Notes: generated by a model from the letters alone, not told the origin. A stretch of 64,000 nt of DNA from Marinobacterium arenosum (GCF_019795155.1 NZ_JAILYN010000005.1:1-64000); one strand, 5' to 3'; shown: positions 16,348-27,600, numbered from the stretch's first letter. Numbers and translations: made by a program.

Positions 16348-17706
16348 ATGTTTGATCTGTTGCAGACCATCTTGGCCACCCTGGTAACGCTGGGGCTTCT
16401 GGTCACTATCCACGAGTGGGGCCACTTCTGGGTCGCGCGCCGTTGCGGCGTCCGGGTGCTGCGTTTCTCTGTCGGCTTCGGCAAACCACTCTATACCCGC
16501 AAGGACCGCCATGGCACCGAGTTCGTGGTGGCGGCGGTTCCGCTGGGTGGCTACGTGCGGATGCTCGACGAACGCGAGGGGCCGGTGCCGGCCGATCTGA
16601 GAGATCAAGCATTCAATACCAAGCCGTTGTGGCAGCGCACCGCGGTGGTGGCGGCTGGACCGCTGGTCAACCTGTTGTTCGCGGTGCTGGCCTACTGGTT
16701 GATGTTCGTGGTTGGGGTGACCGTGCTCCGGCCGGTGATCGGCGAATTGACGCCGGGCTCGCCGGCGGCAGAAGCGCAGCTGCCGACCGGCTATGAGGTG
16801 GTGGCACTGAACGGCCGGCAGACCGACTCCTGGGATGAACTGAACCTGCGGCTGGCGGCCTGGATCGGCGAGAGCGGTCGGGTCGAGCTGGATCTGCGCC
16901 ATTCCGAGCGCCAGGAGCTGCGCCGGGTCAGTGTGTCGCTGCACGAATGGCAGGTGGATGTGGAAACCGAGAGCCCGTTGTCGGCCTTTGGTATCGTGCC
17001 CTGGCGACCGCCGGTACCACCGGTGATCGGTCAATTGTTGCCGGACGGTCGAGCCGTTGGCGCGGGGCTGCAGTTGGGCGACCGGGTGCTGAGCATCGAT
17101 GGTCTGCCGGTAGCGAGCTGGCAACAGTTGGTCGAGATGGTACAGGCGGCCCCTGATCGGGAGTTGTTGTTCGACGTCGAACGCCAGGGGCGGGTCCTTT
17201 CCATTGCCGTCCTGCCAGCGGTACGCGTGGCGGAGGATGGGCGTGAGATAGGTTATGTCGGAGCCGGGGTCCAGCCGGTCAGCTGGCCCGACTCGATGTA
17301 TGCCGAGCGTCAGCTGGGACTGGTCGATGGTCTGCTGGCGGGACTGGTTAAAACCGGCCAGATGATCAGCCTGATACTGGAGTCGATCTGGAAGATGATC
17401 GAGGGTGTGATCTCGGTAAAAAACTTGAGCGGCCCGATAACCATTGCTAAAGTGGCGGGTGCTTCAGCGGCCTCGGGTCTCGAGGCGTTCGTCGGCTTTC
17501 TGGCCTATCTGAGTATCAGCCTGGGTGTTCTCAACCTGCTGCCGATTCCGATGTTGGATGGCGGGCACCTGTTTTACTACCTGATTGAGGCGGTACGCGG
17601 TAAACCGGTTGGCGAACGGGTCCAGATGATGGGCTTGAAGATCGGCATGGCGATCCTGTTTTCGCTGATGGCGGTAGCAATATTCAATGATGTCGCAAGA
17701 CTTTGA
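16348..17706 (+). CDS. rseP: RseP site-2 intramembrane zinc protease
   Basis: 452 residues. Performs the second cut of anti-sigma factor RseA and clears signal peptides from the inner membrane. Zinc site HEWGH at residues 22-26 (the usual HEFGH with Phe to Trp), the MRE-like region GGYVRMLDE, two tandem PDZ domains (roughly 120-310), and the C-terminal PIPMLDGGH motif that supplies the third ligand. Four membrane segments. In the conserved cdsA-rseP-bamA order. Confidence 0.97.
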   Translation: MFDLLQTILATLVTLGLLVTIHEWGHFWVARRCGVRVLRFSVGFGKPLYTRKDRHGTEFVVAAVPLGGYVRMLDEREGPVPADLRDQAFNTKPLWQRTAVVAAGPLVNLLFAVLAYWLMFVVGVTVLRPVIGELTPGSPAAEAQLPTGYEVVALNGRQTDSWDELNLRLAAWIGESGRVELDLRHSERQELRRVSVSLHEWQVDVETESPLSAFGIVPWRPPVPPVIGQLLPDGRAVGAGLQLGDRVLSIDGLPVASWQQLVEMVQAAPDRELLFDVERQGRVLSIAVLPAVRVAEDGREIGYVGAGVQPVSWPDSMYAERQLGLVDGLLAGLVKTGQMISLILESIWKMIEGVISVKNLSGPITIAKVAGASAASGLEAFVGFLAYLSISLGVLNLLPIPMLDGGHLFYYLIEAVRGKPVGERVQMMGLKIGMAILFSLMAVAIFNDVARL

Positions 17707-17749
17707 TAAGCGGCGGACAGTCTTTCTTTAAACGGACAAGAAGTACTAC

Positions 17750-20080
17750 ATGAAACGCGGGATTCGGTTTCTGGCTGCGCTGGCATTGCTGGCTGCAATG
17801 GCGCAAAACGCATTCGCTTTTAAAGTCACGGATATTCGCCTTGAAGGCTTGCAAAGGGTTTCCCCCGGCATTGTATTCCGCAACTTTCCCCTGACCGCTG
17901 GTGACGAGGTTGACTCGCAAGCGCTGGCCGACGCTGTGCGTCGTTTGTTCCGTTCCGGCTATTTCGATGATATCGAGGTGCTGCGCGATGGTGATGCGTT
18001 GGTGCTGCAGCTGCATGAGCGGCCGGCGATCAGCAAGATCAAGATCGACGGTAACAGCGTTATCGAGACCGAAGACCTGATCAACGGTTTGAAGGAAAGC
18101 GGCCTGCAGGAGGGCGATGTCTTCAAGCGCGCCACCCTGGAAAAGATCCGTGGCGACCTGGTGCGGGTGTATGCCTCCCAGGGCCGTTACGGAGCAGTGG
18201 TCAATACCGAGGTTGAGCGCTCCCCCGGTAACCGTGTGGTACTCAATATCACCATCAATGAAGGCAAGGTCGCCGCGATCCAGCATATCAACATCGTTGG
18301 TAACGAGCTGTTCAGCGACGAAGAACTGCGCGACCTGTTCTCGCTGAAACTGACCAATTTCTGGAGTTTCTACAAGAAGGACGATCTCTACTCCCGCCAG
18401 AAATTGGCCGGAGATCTGGAGCAGCTGCGCTCCTTCTACATGGATAAGGGCTACCTGAACTTCGCGGTCAACTCCACCCAGGTATCGATTACGCCGGACC
18501 GCAAGCATATCTATATCACCGTCAATATTCAGGAAGGTGAGCAGTACCGGGTACGTGATGTCGACCTGTCCGGCGAGATGGTGGTGCCGGAATCGGAGCT
18601 GAAGACAGAGCTGCAACTCAAGGCCGGCGAACTTTTCTCCCGCCGTAAGATGACCGACAGCCGCGAGGCGTTGGTTAAGCGGCTGGGTAACGACGGCTAT
18701 ATGTTTGCCAACGTGACGCCGGTACCGGAAGTTCACGAAGAGGACAAGAGCGTCTCCATCCGTTACCTGATCGATCCGGGTAAACGCACCTATGTCCGCC
18801 GCATCAATATCAAGGGCAACACCAAGACCGCCGATGTGGTGGTCCGCCAGAATATGCAGCAGATGGAAGCGGCGCAGGCGTCCAGCGCCGCCATCGAGCG
18901 CTCCAAAGTGAAATTGGAGCAGACCGGTTTCTTCCGCACCGTCAACGTGGAAACCCGGCCGGTGCCCGGTACCGACGATCAGGTCGACCTGGAATACACG
19001 GTGGAAGAGCAGCAGTCCGGCTCGCTCGGTGCCAGCGTCGGCTTCTCGCAGAACAGTGGCCTGATCCTCAACCTAAGTGTTACCCAGGACAACTTCCTCG
19101 GCAGCGGCAAGAAGGTCGCCTTTGCGATCAGCAACAGCGATACCCTGACTGAATACAGCTTCAGCCAGCTCGATCCGTACTATACGGTCGACGGCGTCAG
19201 CCGCGGTTACGAACTCTACTACCGTGAGCGCGACTTCGACGAGGACGATGTCAGTGCCTACACCACCGACGAACTGGGTGGCGGTATCAATTTCGGCTAT
19301 CCGATCGACGACTTCCAGCGGCTGAGTTTCGGCGCCAACGTAGAGCTGGTGTCGATCAACACCGCGATCACCACACCGCAGGAGATCCTCGACTTTATCG
19401 ACAACGAGGGCGACAGTTACGCCAACCTGATCTTCAAGGCGGGTTGGCGGGATAACCACCTCAACCGTGGTTTCTTCCCGAGTCGGGGCTATTCTCAGAG
19501 CGCCAGCATCGAGTTGTCGGCGCCGGGCAGTGACCTGGCCTACTACCGCAGCCAGTACAACTACAAGAGCTACTATCCGCTGGACAGGGATGAAGGCTGG
19601 ATCCTGTCGCTCCGTACCCGTCTTGGCTATGCCGATGACCTGGGTTCCAACGAATTTCCGTTCTATAAGCATTTCTTTGCCGGTGGCCTGCGCACGGTCC
19701 GTGGCTTCAAGTCCAACAGCCTTGGACCGAAGGGCAGCCCGCAGGCGGGCAGCAATGAAGAGCCTGATCCGTTCGGCGGCAATATCCTGATCACCGGCGG
19801 TGCGGAGATGATCTTCCCGGTGCCGTTCGTCAAGGATCAAACCGGTTTGCGTACCCTGGTGTTCTTCGACGCCGGTAACGTGTTCGATACCAGCTGTGCG
19901 TCCGGCAACAGTAACTGTGACGAGGGGATCCAGTTCGACGAGATCCGTTATTCGGTCGGTTTCGGTCTCAGCTGGCTGACGCCGGTTGGGCCGCTCTCAT
20001 TTGCCATTTCGCAGCCGCTGAACGACGAAGCGGACGACGATGTCGAGCAGTTCCAGTTCGCGCTCGGCCAAACCTTCTAA
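17750..20080 (+). CDS. bamA: outer membrane protein assembly factor BamA
   Basis: 776 residues. Signal peptide to about residue 23 (NAFAF), five POTRA domains (about 24-420), then a 16-strand Omp85 barrel. The VRGF motif of loop 6 is present (LRTVRGFKSNSLGPKG) and the chain ends in a C-terminal aromatic, QTF, the OMP targeting signature. Central pore of the BAM complex that folds beta-barrel proteins. The gene follows rseP by 43 nt and precedes skp by 14 nt. Confidence 0.98.
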   Translation: MKRGIRFLAALALLAAMAQNAFAFKVTDIRLEGLQRVSPGIVFRNFPLTAGDEVDSQALADAVRRLFRSGYFDDIEVLRDGDALVLQLHERPAISKIKIDGNSVIETEDLINGLKESGLQEGDVFKRATLEKIRGDLVRVYASQGRYGAVVNTEVERSPGNRVVLNITINEGKVAAIQHINIVGNELFSDEELRDLFSLKLTNFWSFYKKDDLYSRQKLAGDLEQLRSFYMDKGYLNFAVNSTQVSITPDRKHIYITVNIQEGEQYRVRDVDLSGEMVVPESELKTELQLKAGELFSRRKMTDSREALVKRLGNDGYMFANVTPVPEVHEEDKSVSIRYLIDPGKRTYVRRINIKGNTKTADVVVRQNMQQMEAAQASSAAIERSKVKLEQTGFFRTVNVETRPVPGTDDQVDLEYTVEEQQSGSLGASVGFSQNSGLILNLSVTQDNFLGSGKKVAFAISNSDTLTEYSFSQLDPYYTVDGVSRGYELYYRERDFDEDDVSAYTTDELGGGINFGYPIDDFQRLSFGANVELVSINTAITTPQEILDFIDNEGDSYANLIFKAGWRDNHLNRGFFPSRGYSQSASIELSAPGSDLAYYRSQYNYKSYYPLDRDEGWILSLRTRLGYADDLGSNEFPFYKHFFAGGLRTVRGFKSNSLGPKGSPQAGSNEEPDPFGGNILITGGAEMIFPVPFVKDQTGLRTLVFFDAGNVFDTSCASGNSNCDEGIQFDEIRYSVGFGLSWLTPVGPLSFAISQPLNDEADDDVEQFQFALGQTF

Positions 20081-20094
20081 CCTGAGGAGTTGTC

Positions 20095-20595
20095 ATGAAA
20101 TTGCTACGCGTATCCGTACTGGCGTTGGCGGCGTTGTTCAGCCTGCCGGCACTGGCCGAAAAAGTGGCGGTACTGGGTATCCAGGAGGCTTTGCTCAGCT
20201 CTCAGGCGGCGAAGGATTTCCGGCTCGAGCTGCAGCAGCAGCTGTCGGCTGACGAAAAACAGCTGGCCGAGCTGGAAAAGCAGGCCAAGGCGGCGCGCGA
20301 CAAGGTGCAGAAGAACAAGGACCTGGTCGCCAAGGATGAACTGAAGCAGATGAACCTGCAGTTCCAGAAGGTATTCGCCGAATACCAGCGTCAGGGGCAG
20401 GCGCTGCAGCAGAAACGCGCCCAGGCGGAGCAGGCGTTTCTGGCGCAGATGCGGCCGAAGCTGGATACTGTAATCCGCCAACTGATCGAGCAGGAACAGT
20501 ACGATCTGGTGGTCGCCAAGCAGGCGACGCTGTTCGCCAAGAAAGAGCTGGATATTACCGCTCGCGTGGTTGAACTGCTGAACAAGCAGCCGTAA
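20095..20595 (+). CDS. skp: periplasmic chaperone Skp (OmpH)
   Basis: 166 residues with a signal peptide ending ALA (about residue 21). The mature protein starts EKVAVLGIQEAL and continues as a long charged coiled coil rich in Lys, Glu and Gln, the tentacles of the trimeric OmpH/Skp fold that hold unfolded outer-membrane proteins. GAGGAG lies before the ATG. Sits between bamA and lpxD as usual. Confidence 0.95.
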   Translation: MKLLRVSVLALAALFSLPALAEKVAVLGIQEALLSSQAAKDFRLELQQQLSADEKQLAELEKQAKAARDKVQKNKDLVAKDELKQMNLQFQKVFAEYQRQGQALQQKRAQAEQAFLAQMRPKLDTVIRQLIEQEQYDLVVAKQATLFAKKELDITARVVELLNKQP

Positions 20596-20600
20596 CGCCT

Positions 20601-21641
20601 ATGAGTGCCGAGCAGCTGACACTGCAGCGAATCGCTGAGTTGGTTGGCGGGACCCTGCATGGCGATCCCGACTATCCGATCAGTGGCATCGCAACCTTGG
20701 AGAGCGCTGGCCCCCAGCAGCTCTCCTTTTTGTCTAATGTGCGCTACAGCGAGCAGCTGGTCAGCACCCGGGCGGGCGCCGTACTACTAAGCAGCGAATA
20801 TCTGGCGAAGGCACCGGGCCAGGCGATCGAGGTTGCCGACCCCTATGCCGCCTTCGCCCAGCTCAGCCACCATTTCGACCGCACGGTACCGTTGGCGCCC
20901 GGCATCGATGCATCGGCCCGGATCGCGCCGGACGCCGATGTGGCCGCCGATGCCCAGGTTTGTGCCAATGCGGTGATCGGTAGTGGTACGGTGGTCGAAT
21001 CGGGCTGTTATATCGGTCCGAACGTGGTCATCGGCGAACGCTGCCGGGTCGGCTCTGGCAGCCGTCTCAATGCCAACGTAACGCTCTACGCCGATGTACG
21101 TATCGGCCACAACGCCATCGTTCACAGTGGTGCGGTGCTGGGCGCAGACGGCTTCGGTTTCGCCCGCCAACAGGGCCGTTGGCACAAGATTGCCCAGCTC
21201 GGCGGCGTACGGATCGGCGACGATGTCGAGATCGGCGCCTGCACCACGATCGATCGCGGTGCACTGGACGACACCCTGATCGGTGATGGGGTTAAGCTCG
21301 ATAACCAGATTCAGATCGCCCACAACGTGGAGGTGGGGGAGCATACCGCCATGGCCGGTTGCGCGGCCGTGGCGGGCAGTACCAAAATTGGCGCGCGCTG
21401 CATGATCGCCGGTGGGGCCGGAATTACCGGCCACCTGACGATCGCAGACGACAGTTATGTGACAGCGATGTCATTGATTGGAAACTCAATCAGGAAGTCC
21501 GGTTCCTATTCGTCTGGTACCGGTTTTCAGGCAACCCAAGACTGGCGCCGTAACGTGGTCCGTTTCAAGAAGCTTGATGAGTTGGCGCGGCGCGTTAAAT
21601 CCCTTGAAGACAAGTTAGAAGAGATTGAAGGTCATTCATAA
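20601..21641 (+). CDS. lpxD: UDP-3-O-acylglucosamine N-acyltransferase
   Basis: 346 residues. Third step of lipid A synthesis, transferring a hydroxyacyl chain from ACP to the 2-amino group. N-terminal uridine-binding domain (1-100), then a left-handed beta-helix of hexapeptide repeats (about 105-300), with the catalytic His in [18 protein letters not shown], and a C-terminal helix. Starts 5 nt after skp without a clear ribosome binding site; its TAA shares one base with the fabZ ATG. Confidence 0.97.
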   Translation: MSAEQLTLQRIAELVGGTLHGDPDYPISGIATLESAGPQQLSFLSNVRYSEQLVSTRAGAVLLSSEYLAKAPGQAIEVADPYAAFAQLSHHFDRTVPLAPGIDASARIAPDADVAADAQVCANAVIGSGTVVESGCYIGPNVVIGERCRVGSGSRLNANVTLYADVRIGHNAIVHSGAVLGADGFGFARQQGRWHKIAQLGGVRIGDDVEIGACTTIDRGALDDTLIGDGVKLDNQIQIAHNVEVGEHTAMAGCAAVAGSTKIGARCMIAGGAGITGHLTIADDSYVTAMSLIGNSIRKSGSYSSGTGFQATQDWRRNVVRFKKLDELARRVKSLEDKLEEIEGHS

Positions 21642-22081
21642 TGTTGATGGATGTAAAGGAAATTCGTGAATATCTGCCGCACCGCTACCCGTTCCTGCTG
21701 GTGGACCGCGTTATCGAACTGGTCGAGGGGGAATCCATCGTCGCCTACAAGAATGTCACCGTGAACGAGCCGTTCTTCAACGGTCACTTTCCGGACCAGC
21801 CGGTAATGCCGGGCGTGCTGATCGTCGAGGCGATGGCACAGGCGGCCGGTATTCTCGGCTTCAAAACCATGGACAAGAAGCCCCAGGATGGGTCAATCTA
21901 CTACTTCGTAGGCGCGGATAATCTCCGTTTCAAACGTCCGGTGGTACCGGGCGACCAGCTGAAGCTGGAAGCCAAGGTGCTGTCCGAACGACGCGGCATC
22001 TGGAAATTCGATGTGCGTGCCTCGGTGGATAATGAGACGGTTAGTTCCGCTACCATCCTCTGTGCTGATAGGAAGGTCTGA
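21641..22081 (+). CDS. fabZ: 3-hydroxyacyl-ACP dehydratase
   Basis: 146 residues. Dehydrates 3-hydroxyacyl-ACP in fatty acid elongation and competes with LpxA for the same substrate. Hot-dog fold; catalytic His and Glu in [22 protein letters not shown] (His in GHFP, Glu in VEAMAQ). [13 protein letters not shown] at the N-terminus is the family hallmark. ATG overlaps the lpxD stop; ATG at 21647 is an alternative start. Confidence 0.98.
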   Translation: MLMDVKEIREYLPHRYPFLLVDRVIELVEGESIVAYKNVTVNEPFFNGHFPDQPVMPGVLIVEAMAQAAGILGFKTMDKKPQDGSIYYFVGADNLRFKRPVVPGDQLKLEAKVLSERRGIWKFDVRASVDNETVSSATILCADRKV

Positions 22082-22083
22082 CC

Positions 22084-22854
22084 TTGATTGACTCGCGCGC
22101 CATTATCGACCCTTCCGCCAAGCTGGCCGACGACGTTCAGGTCGGCCCGTGGTCCGTGATCGGGCCGGATGTGGAGATCGGTCCCGGTACGGTAATCAGC
22201 TCCCATGTGGTGATCCAGGGACCGACCAAAATCGGCGCCCATAACCGGATCTTCCAGTTCGCCTCGGTCGGCGAGGAGTGCCAGGACAAGAAATATGCGG
22301 GCGAGCCCACCCGGTTGGAGATCGGCGACCATAACGTGATCCGCGAGGGGGTGACCATCCATCGCGGCACCGTGCAGGATAACGGCGAGACCATTATCGG
22401 CAGCCATAACCTGTTCATGGCGTACTCCCATGTCGCGCACGACTGTGTGGTCGGTGACCATGTGATCATGGCCAACAACGCCTCCATCGCCGGTCATGTG
22501 CATGTCGGCGACTGGGTGATCCTCGGCGGCTTTACCGCCGTGCATCAGTTCTGCCAGGTCGGAGCGCACGCCATGACCGGCGCCGCCTCGTTGGTCTTGA
22601 AGGACGTGCCGGCCTACGTGATGGCCAACGGCAACAGTGCCGAACCGCACGGTATCAATGTCGAAGGGCTGAAACGGCGCGGCTTCTCGAAAACCGCCAT
22701 CCAGGTGCTGCGACGGGCCTACAAGGCGGTCTATCGGGAAGGTCTGACCGTTGGCCAGGCGCTGGAGCGGCTGCGTGAGCTGGCCAAGCACGCGCCGGAA
22801 GTCGATCTGATGATCGCCTCGCTGGAGCGCTCCAACCGCGGCATCATTCGATAG
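22084..22854 (+). CDS. lpxA: UDP-N-acetylglucosamine acyltransferase
   Basis: 256 residues, first step of lipid A synthesis. The start is a TTG at 22084: MIDSRAIIDPSA aligns with the known N-terminus (MIDKSAFVHPTA in Escherichia coli) and AGGAAGG stands 9 nt upstream. Hexapeptide beta-helix followed by a C-terminal helical part; the catalytic His is in AVHQFCQVG. INVEGLKRRGFS is diagnostic. It starts two nt after fabZ; a strong hairpin begins at its stop codon. Confidence 0.98.
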   Translation: MIDSRAIIDPSAKLADDVQVGPWSVIGPDVEIGPGTVISSHVVIQGPTKIGAHNRIFQFASVGEECQDKKYAGEPTRLEIGDHNVIREGVTIHRGTVQDNGETIIGSHNLFMAYSHVAHDCVVGDHVIMANNASIAGHVHVGDWVILGGFTAVHQFCQVGAHAMTGAASLVLKDVPAYVMANGNSAEPHGINVEGLKRRGFSKTAIQVLRRAYKAVYREGLTVGQALERLRELAKHAPEVDLMIASLERSNRGIIR

Positions 22855-22884
22855 GCGTCTTTCGGCTACGCCCGAAAGACGCCT
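22853..22884 (+). other. perfect 13-bp inverted repeat between lpxA and lpxB
   Basis: AGGCGTCTTTCGG (22853-22865) and its exact complement (22872-22884) enclose a 6-nt loop. No T run follows, so it is not an intrinsic terminator. It overlaps the lpxA stop codon and ends directly at the GGGAG ribosome binding site of lpxB. Confidence 0.9.
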
Positions 22885-22895
22885 GGGAGCACCGC

Positions 22896-24053
22896 ATGTC
22901 ACGTCCGCTACGTATCGCTATAGTCGCCGGGGAAGCCTCCGGCGATATCCTCGGTGCCGGCTTGATCCGGGCCCTCAAGAAACGTTATCCACAGGCTGAA
23001 TTCGAAGGGATCGGCGGTGACCTGATGATCGCCGCCGGCTGTCGCTCCCATGTGCCGCTGGAGCGGCTGTCGGTGATGGGGCTGGTCGAGGTGTTGGGCC
23101 GGTTGCGCGAACTGCTGAAATTGCGTCGCAAGCTGGCCGAGCGCTGGCTGGCCGAGCCACCGGACCTGTTCATCGGCGTCGACGCGCCGGATTTCAATCT
23201 CAAGCTCGAGGGCTGGCTGAAACAAGCCGGCGTGCCGACCGTGCATTACGTCAGTCCGTCGGTCTGGGCCTGGAAACAGAAGCGGATCTACAAGATCAAG
23301 CGGACCACCGACCTGGTGTTGAGCCTGTTCCCGTTCGAAGCGCAACACTACGCGCCGACCGGCCAGCGTGTCGCCTTCGTCGGCCATCCGCTGGCGGACA
23401 GCGTGCCGCGCTCGGTGGATATCCCGGCTACCCGGCGGCGTTTCGCCGTCAAGGAAGGCGAGACGTTGATCGCCATCCTGCCGGGCAGCCGGGGCGGCGA
23501 ACTCAAATATCTGGCCGAACCCTTTCTCGATACCGCCCGCTGGCTCAGCGCGCGGCTCGACAACGTCCGCTTCGTGATTCCGGCAGCCAGTGAACAGCGC
23601 CACGACCAGCTGCACCGGCTGATCAGCGACAAGTACAGTGATCTGAACGTGCAGCTGGTGATGAAGCGTTCGCGCGAGGTGATGGCGATCGCCGACGCGA
23701 TCCTGATCGCCTCCGGTACCGCCACGCTGGAAGCGACCCTGCTGGGCAAGCCGATGGTGGTTGCCTACAAGATGGCCGGGCTGACCCATGCGATCTACTC
23801 GCGGATGATCAAGAGCCGTTTCATCTCGCTGCCCAACCTGCTGGCCGATGAGCCGCTGGTGCCGGAAATTTTGCAGCGTGATGTGCAGCCGCAGGTGCTC
23901 GGCGAGGCGCTGCTGCGGGCGTTGCAGGACCAGCCATACCGCCAGTACCTGGCCGAGCGTTTCGCCGGGATCCAACGCCAGCTGAACCTGAATGCAGACG
24001 AGCAGGCCGCCGACGCGGTGGCAGCGCTGCTCAAGGAACGTGGAGTGCTCTGA
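22896..24053 (+). CDS. lpxB: lipid-A-disaccharide synthase
   Basis: 385 residues, GT19 family. Condenses UDP-2,3-diacylglucosamine with lipid [17 protein letters not shown] at the N-terminus, [25 protein letters not shown] and LPGSRGGEL are characteristic. GGGAG lies 7 nt before the ATG and directly beside the upstream hairpin. Its TGA overlaps the ATG of rnhB. Confidence 0.97.
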   Translation: MSRPLRIAIVAGEASGDILGAGLIRALKKRYPQAEFEGIGGDLMIAAGCRSHVPLERLSVMGLVEVLGRLRELLKLRRKLAERWLAEPPDLFIGVDAPDFNLKLEGWLKQAGVPTVHYVSPSVWAWKQKRIYKIKRTTDLVLSLFPFEAQHYAPTGQRVAFVGHPLADSVPRSVDIPATRRRFAVKEGETLIAILPGSRGGELKYLAEPFLDTARWLSARLDNVRFVIPAASEQRHDQLHRLISDKYSDLNVQLVMKRSREVMAIADAILIASGTATLEATLLGKPMVVAYKMAGLTHAIYSRMIKSRFISLPNLLADEPLVPEILQRDVQPQVLGEALLRALQDQPYRQYLAERFAGIQRQLNLNADEQAADAVAALLKERGVL

Positions 24054-24649
24054 TGGAAGCCCTGGGATTTGATTTTGCGCCGCGTCAGCTGATCGCCGGT
24101 GTCGACGAGGTTGGTCGCGGCCCGCTGGTCGGTAACGTGGTGACCGCCGCGGTGATCCTGGACCCGGCACAGCCGATCGCCGGCCTGGCCGACTCCAAGA
24201 AACTGAGCGAGAAGCGGCGCGAGGCGTTGTACGACGAGATCGTCGAGAAGGCGCTGGCCTGGGCGGTCGGTTGCGCCACGCCGGCCGAGATCGATGAATT
24301 GAATATCCTGCACGCCACCATGCTGGCGATGCAGCGGGCGGTGGCCGGCCTGGCGCTGGTGCCGGAGTATGTCTACGTCGACGGTAACCGTTGTCCGCCG
24401 CTGCCCTGTCCGGCCGAGCCGGTGGTCAAGGGGGACGCCAAGGTGCCTGAAATCAGCGCCGCCTCGATCATCGCCAAGGTCACCCGTGACCGTGAGATGG
24501 CGGCACTGCATGCCGCTCACCCGCAGTACGGCTTCGATCGCCACAAGGGCTATCCGACCCCGGCGCATCTCGAGCTGCTGAAAAAACATGGTCCGTTACC
24601 GGAATACAGGCGCAGTTTCCGCCCGGTACGCGAGCTGCTGCAACCCTGA
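24053..24649 (+). CDS. rnhB: ribonuclease HII
   Basis: 198 residues. Cuts RNA in RNA-DNA hybrids, including single embedded ribonucleotides. Catalytic acidic residues: Asp and Glu in [11 protein letters not shown], Asp in YVDGN, and Asp in AKVTRDREM. Typical length. Translationally coupled to lpxB through an overlapping stop/start and followed 17 nt later by dnaE, the standard order. Confidence 0.97.
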   Translation: MEALGFDFAPRQLIAGVDEVGRGPLVGNVVTAAVILDPAQPIAGLADSKKLSEKRREALYDEIVEKALAWAVGCATPAEIDELNILHATMLAMQRAVAGLALVPEYVYVDGNRCPPLPCPAEPVVKGDAKVPEISAASIIAKVTRDREMAALHAAHPQYGFDRHKGYPTPAHLELLKKHGPLPEYRRSFRPVRELLQP

Positions 24650-24666
24650 ACAAGACAGAAGTTGAC

Positions 24667-27600
24667 ATGACAGAACCTCAATTCGTCCATCTTCGGGTCC
24701 ACAGTGAGTATTCACTGGTTGACGGCCTGGTCCGTATCAAGGAGTTGGTCAAGGCCAGCCAGGCGGCGCAGATGCCGGCCGTGGCGCTGACCGACCAGGT
24801 CAATCTGTTTGCGCTGGTCAAGTTCTACAAGGCGGCTGTCGGCGCCGGTATCAAGCCGATCTGTGGTACCGACCTGCTGGTGGTCAACTCGGAGACGCCA
24901 GATGCCGATCCCCATCGGCTGACCCTGTTGGTCAGTAATGGCCAGGGCTACCGCAATCTGATGGAGCTGGTTTCCAAGGCTTATAGCGACGGCCAGAACT
25001 ATATTGTCGACAAGGCGCTGGTGGAGCGCAGCTGGATCGCCGAGAAAGCGGAAGGTCTGATCGCGCTGTCCGGCGCCAAGGACGGTGATATCGGTCGTGC
25101 GATCCTGTCCGGCAAGCCGGAGCGGGCCGAGCAGCTGCTGGCCGGCTGGATGGCGCTGTTCCCTGGTCGCTTCTACCTGGAGCTGCAGCGTACCGGCCGG
25201 CCGGGCGACGAGGAGGTGGTGCACGGCAGCGTCGAGCTGGCCCACAAGACCGGCTGTCCGGTGGTGGCCACCAACGGCGTGATGTTCCTGAAGGAGGAAG
25301 ATTTCGATGCCCACGAGGCACGGGTTTGCATCAACCTGGGCCGTACCCTGGAAGATCCAACCCGGCCGCGCGACTACTCCGAGCAGCAGTATTTCCGCAG
25401 TGCCGAGGAGATGGCCGAGCTGTTCGCCGATATTCCGGTGGCGCTGCAGAACTCGGTGGAGATCGCCAAGCGCTGCAATATCGATATCGAGCTGGGTACC
25501 TACTATCTGCCGAAGTATCCGATCCCGGAAGGGATGCTGATGGACGATTACTTCCGCAAGGTCTCGTTCGAGGGGCTGGAGGAACGGCTGGAGGTTCTGC
25601 TCGACAAGAATGACCCCGATTATCTGGCCAAGCGTCAGCCCTATATCGACCGCTTGAACTTCGAGCTGGATATCATCATCCAGATGGGTTTCCCCGGTTA
25701 CTTCCTGATCGTGATGGACTTCATCAAGTGGGGCAAGGAGAACGGCGTGCCGGTCGGGCCGGGACGTGGTTCCGGTGCCGGCTCGCTGGTGGCCTATGCG
25801 CAGAAGATCACCGACCTGGACCCGCTCGAGTACGACCTGCTGTTCGAACGCTTCCTGAACCCGGAACGTGTCTCCATGCCAGACTTCGATATCGACTTCT
25901 GCATGGATAACCGCGACAAGGTGATCGACTACGTCGCCAACACCTACGGCCGCGACGCGGTGTCGCAGATCGTCACCTTCGGTACCATGGCCGCCAAGGC
26001 GGTGGTGCGCGACGTGGCGCGGGTACAGGGTAAGGCGTTCGGCCTGGCCGACAAGCTGTCCAAGCTGATCCCGTTCGAAGTGGGCATGACGCTGAGCAAG
26101 GCCTGGGAGCAAGAGGAGCTGCTGCGCGAGTTCGTCAACGGCAGCGAAGAGGCCCAGGAGATCATGGAGATGGCCTACAAGCTGGAGGGGGTCACCCGAG
26201 GCGTCGGCAAGCACGCCGGCGGGGTGGTGATCGCGCCCACCAAGCTGACCGACTTCGCCGCCACCTACTGTGACGAAGAGGGCAAGGGCCTGGTCACCCA
26301 GTTCGACAAGAACGACGTCGAAGAGGCCGGTCTGGTTAAGTTCGACTTCCTGGGGCTGCGTACCCTGACCATCATCGACTGGGCGTTGGACACCATCAAT
26401 AAGGTGCGGGCGAAAGAGGGCCAGGAGCCGCTCGATATCGCGCTGATCGATCTGGAAGACAAGAAAACCTTCGACCTGCTGCAGTCCGCCGAGACCACCG
26501 CGGTATTCCAGCTCGAGTCCAACGGTATGAAGGACCTGGTCCGCCGTCTGCTACCGTCGCGCTTCGAGGATATCGTCGCGCTGGTGGCGCTGTTCCGACC
26601 CGGGCCGCTGCAGTCCGGCATGGTGGATGACTTCATCAACCGTAAGCACGGCCGTGCCGAGATGGCTTGGCCGCATCCGGATTACCAGTTGGATTCCCTG
26701 CAGCCGGTGCTGGAGCCCACCTACGGTATCATCCTCTACCAGGAACAGGTGATGCAGATCGCCCAGGTGATGGCCGGCTACACCCTCGGCGGTGCGGACA
26801 TGCTGCGCCGTGCGATGGGTAAGAAAAAGCCGGAGGAGATGGCCAAGCAGCGGGCGATCTTCCTGGAGGGTTGCGAGAACAACAATATCGATCGCGACCT
26901 GGCTGGCAACATCTTCGACCTGGTGGAGAAGTTCGCCGGCTACGGCTTCAACAAGTCCCACTCCGCCGCCTACGCGCTGGTCTCCTACCAGACCGCCTGG
27001 CTGAAGGCGCACTACCCGGCGCCGTTCATGGCGGCGGTGATCTCCTCAGACATGCAGAACACCGACAAGGTGGTGATCTTCATCGAGGAGTGCCGCAAGA
27101 TGGGGCACGCGCCGCTGCCGCCGGACGTCAACAGCGGCGAGTACATGTTCACCGTCAACGAGGATGGCCGGATCGTCTATGGCCTGGGGGCGATCAAGGG
27201 GGTCGGCGAAGGGCCGATCGAGTCGATCGTCGCCGCCCGTCAGGACGGTAAGGGTCCGTTCAAGGATATCTTCGATTTCTGCGAACGGGTGGGGGCCAAG
27301 AAGCTGAACAAGCGGGTGCTGGAGTCGCTGGTACGCTCCGGTGCGCTGGATAATCTGGGGCCAAGCCGGGCGGTATTGTTCGAGGCGATCGGCGACGCGC
27401 TGAAAGCGGCTGACCAGACCGCGCGCAACCAGGACGCCGGCATGTTCGATCTGTTCGGCGAGGTCGAGGTGGAACAGCCCCGTGACCCGTACGAGGATTA
27501 CCAGCGCCGGGTACGTGACTGGACCGACAAGGAGCGGCTCGGCGGCGAGAAGGATACCCTGGGCCTGTACCTGACCGGCCATCCGATCGACGAATACGAA

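Noticed and set aside
16411-16425. HEWGH instead of HEFGH in RseP as a damaged active site
   Set aside because: The zinc-binding His and Glu residues are unchanged; Phe to Trp in the middle is a conservative replacement.
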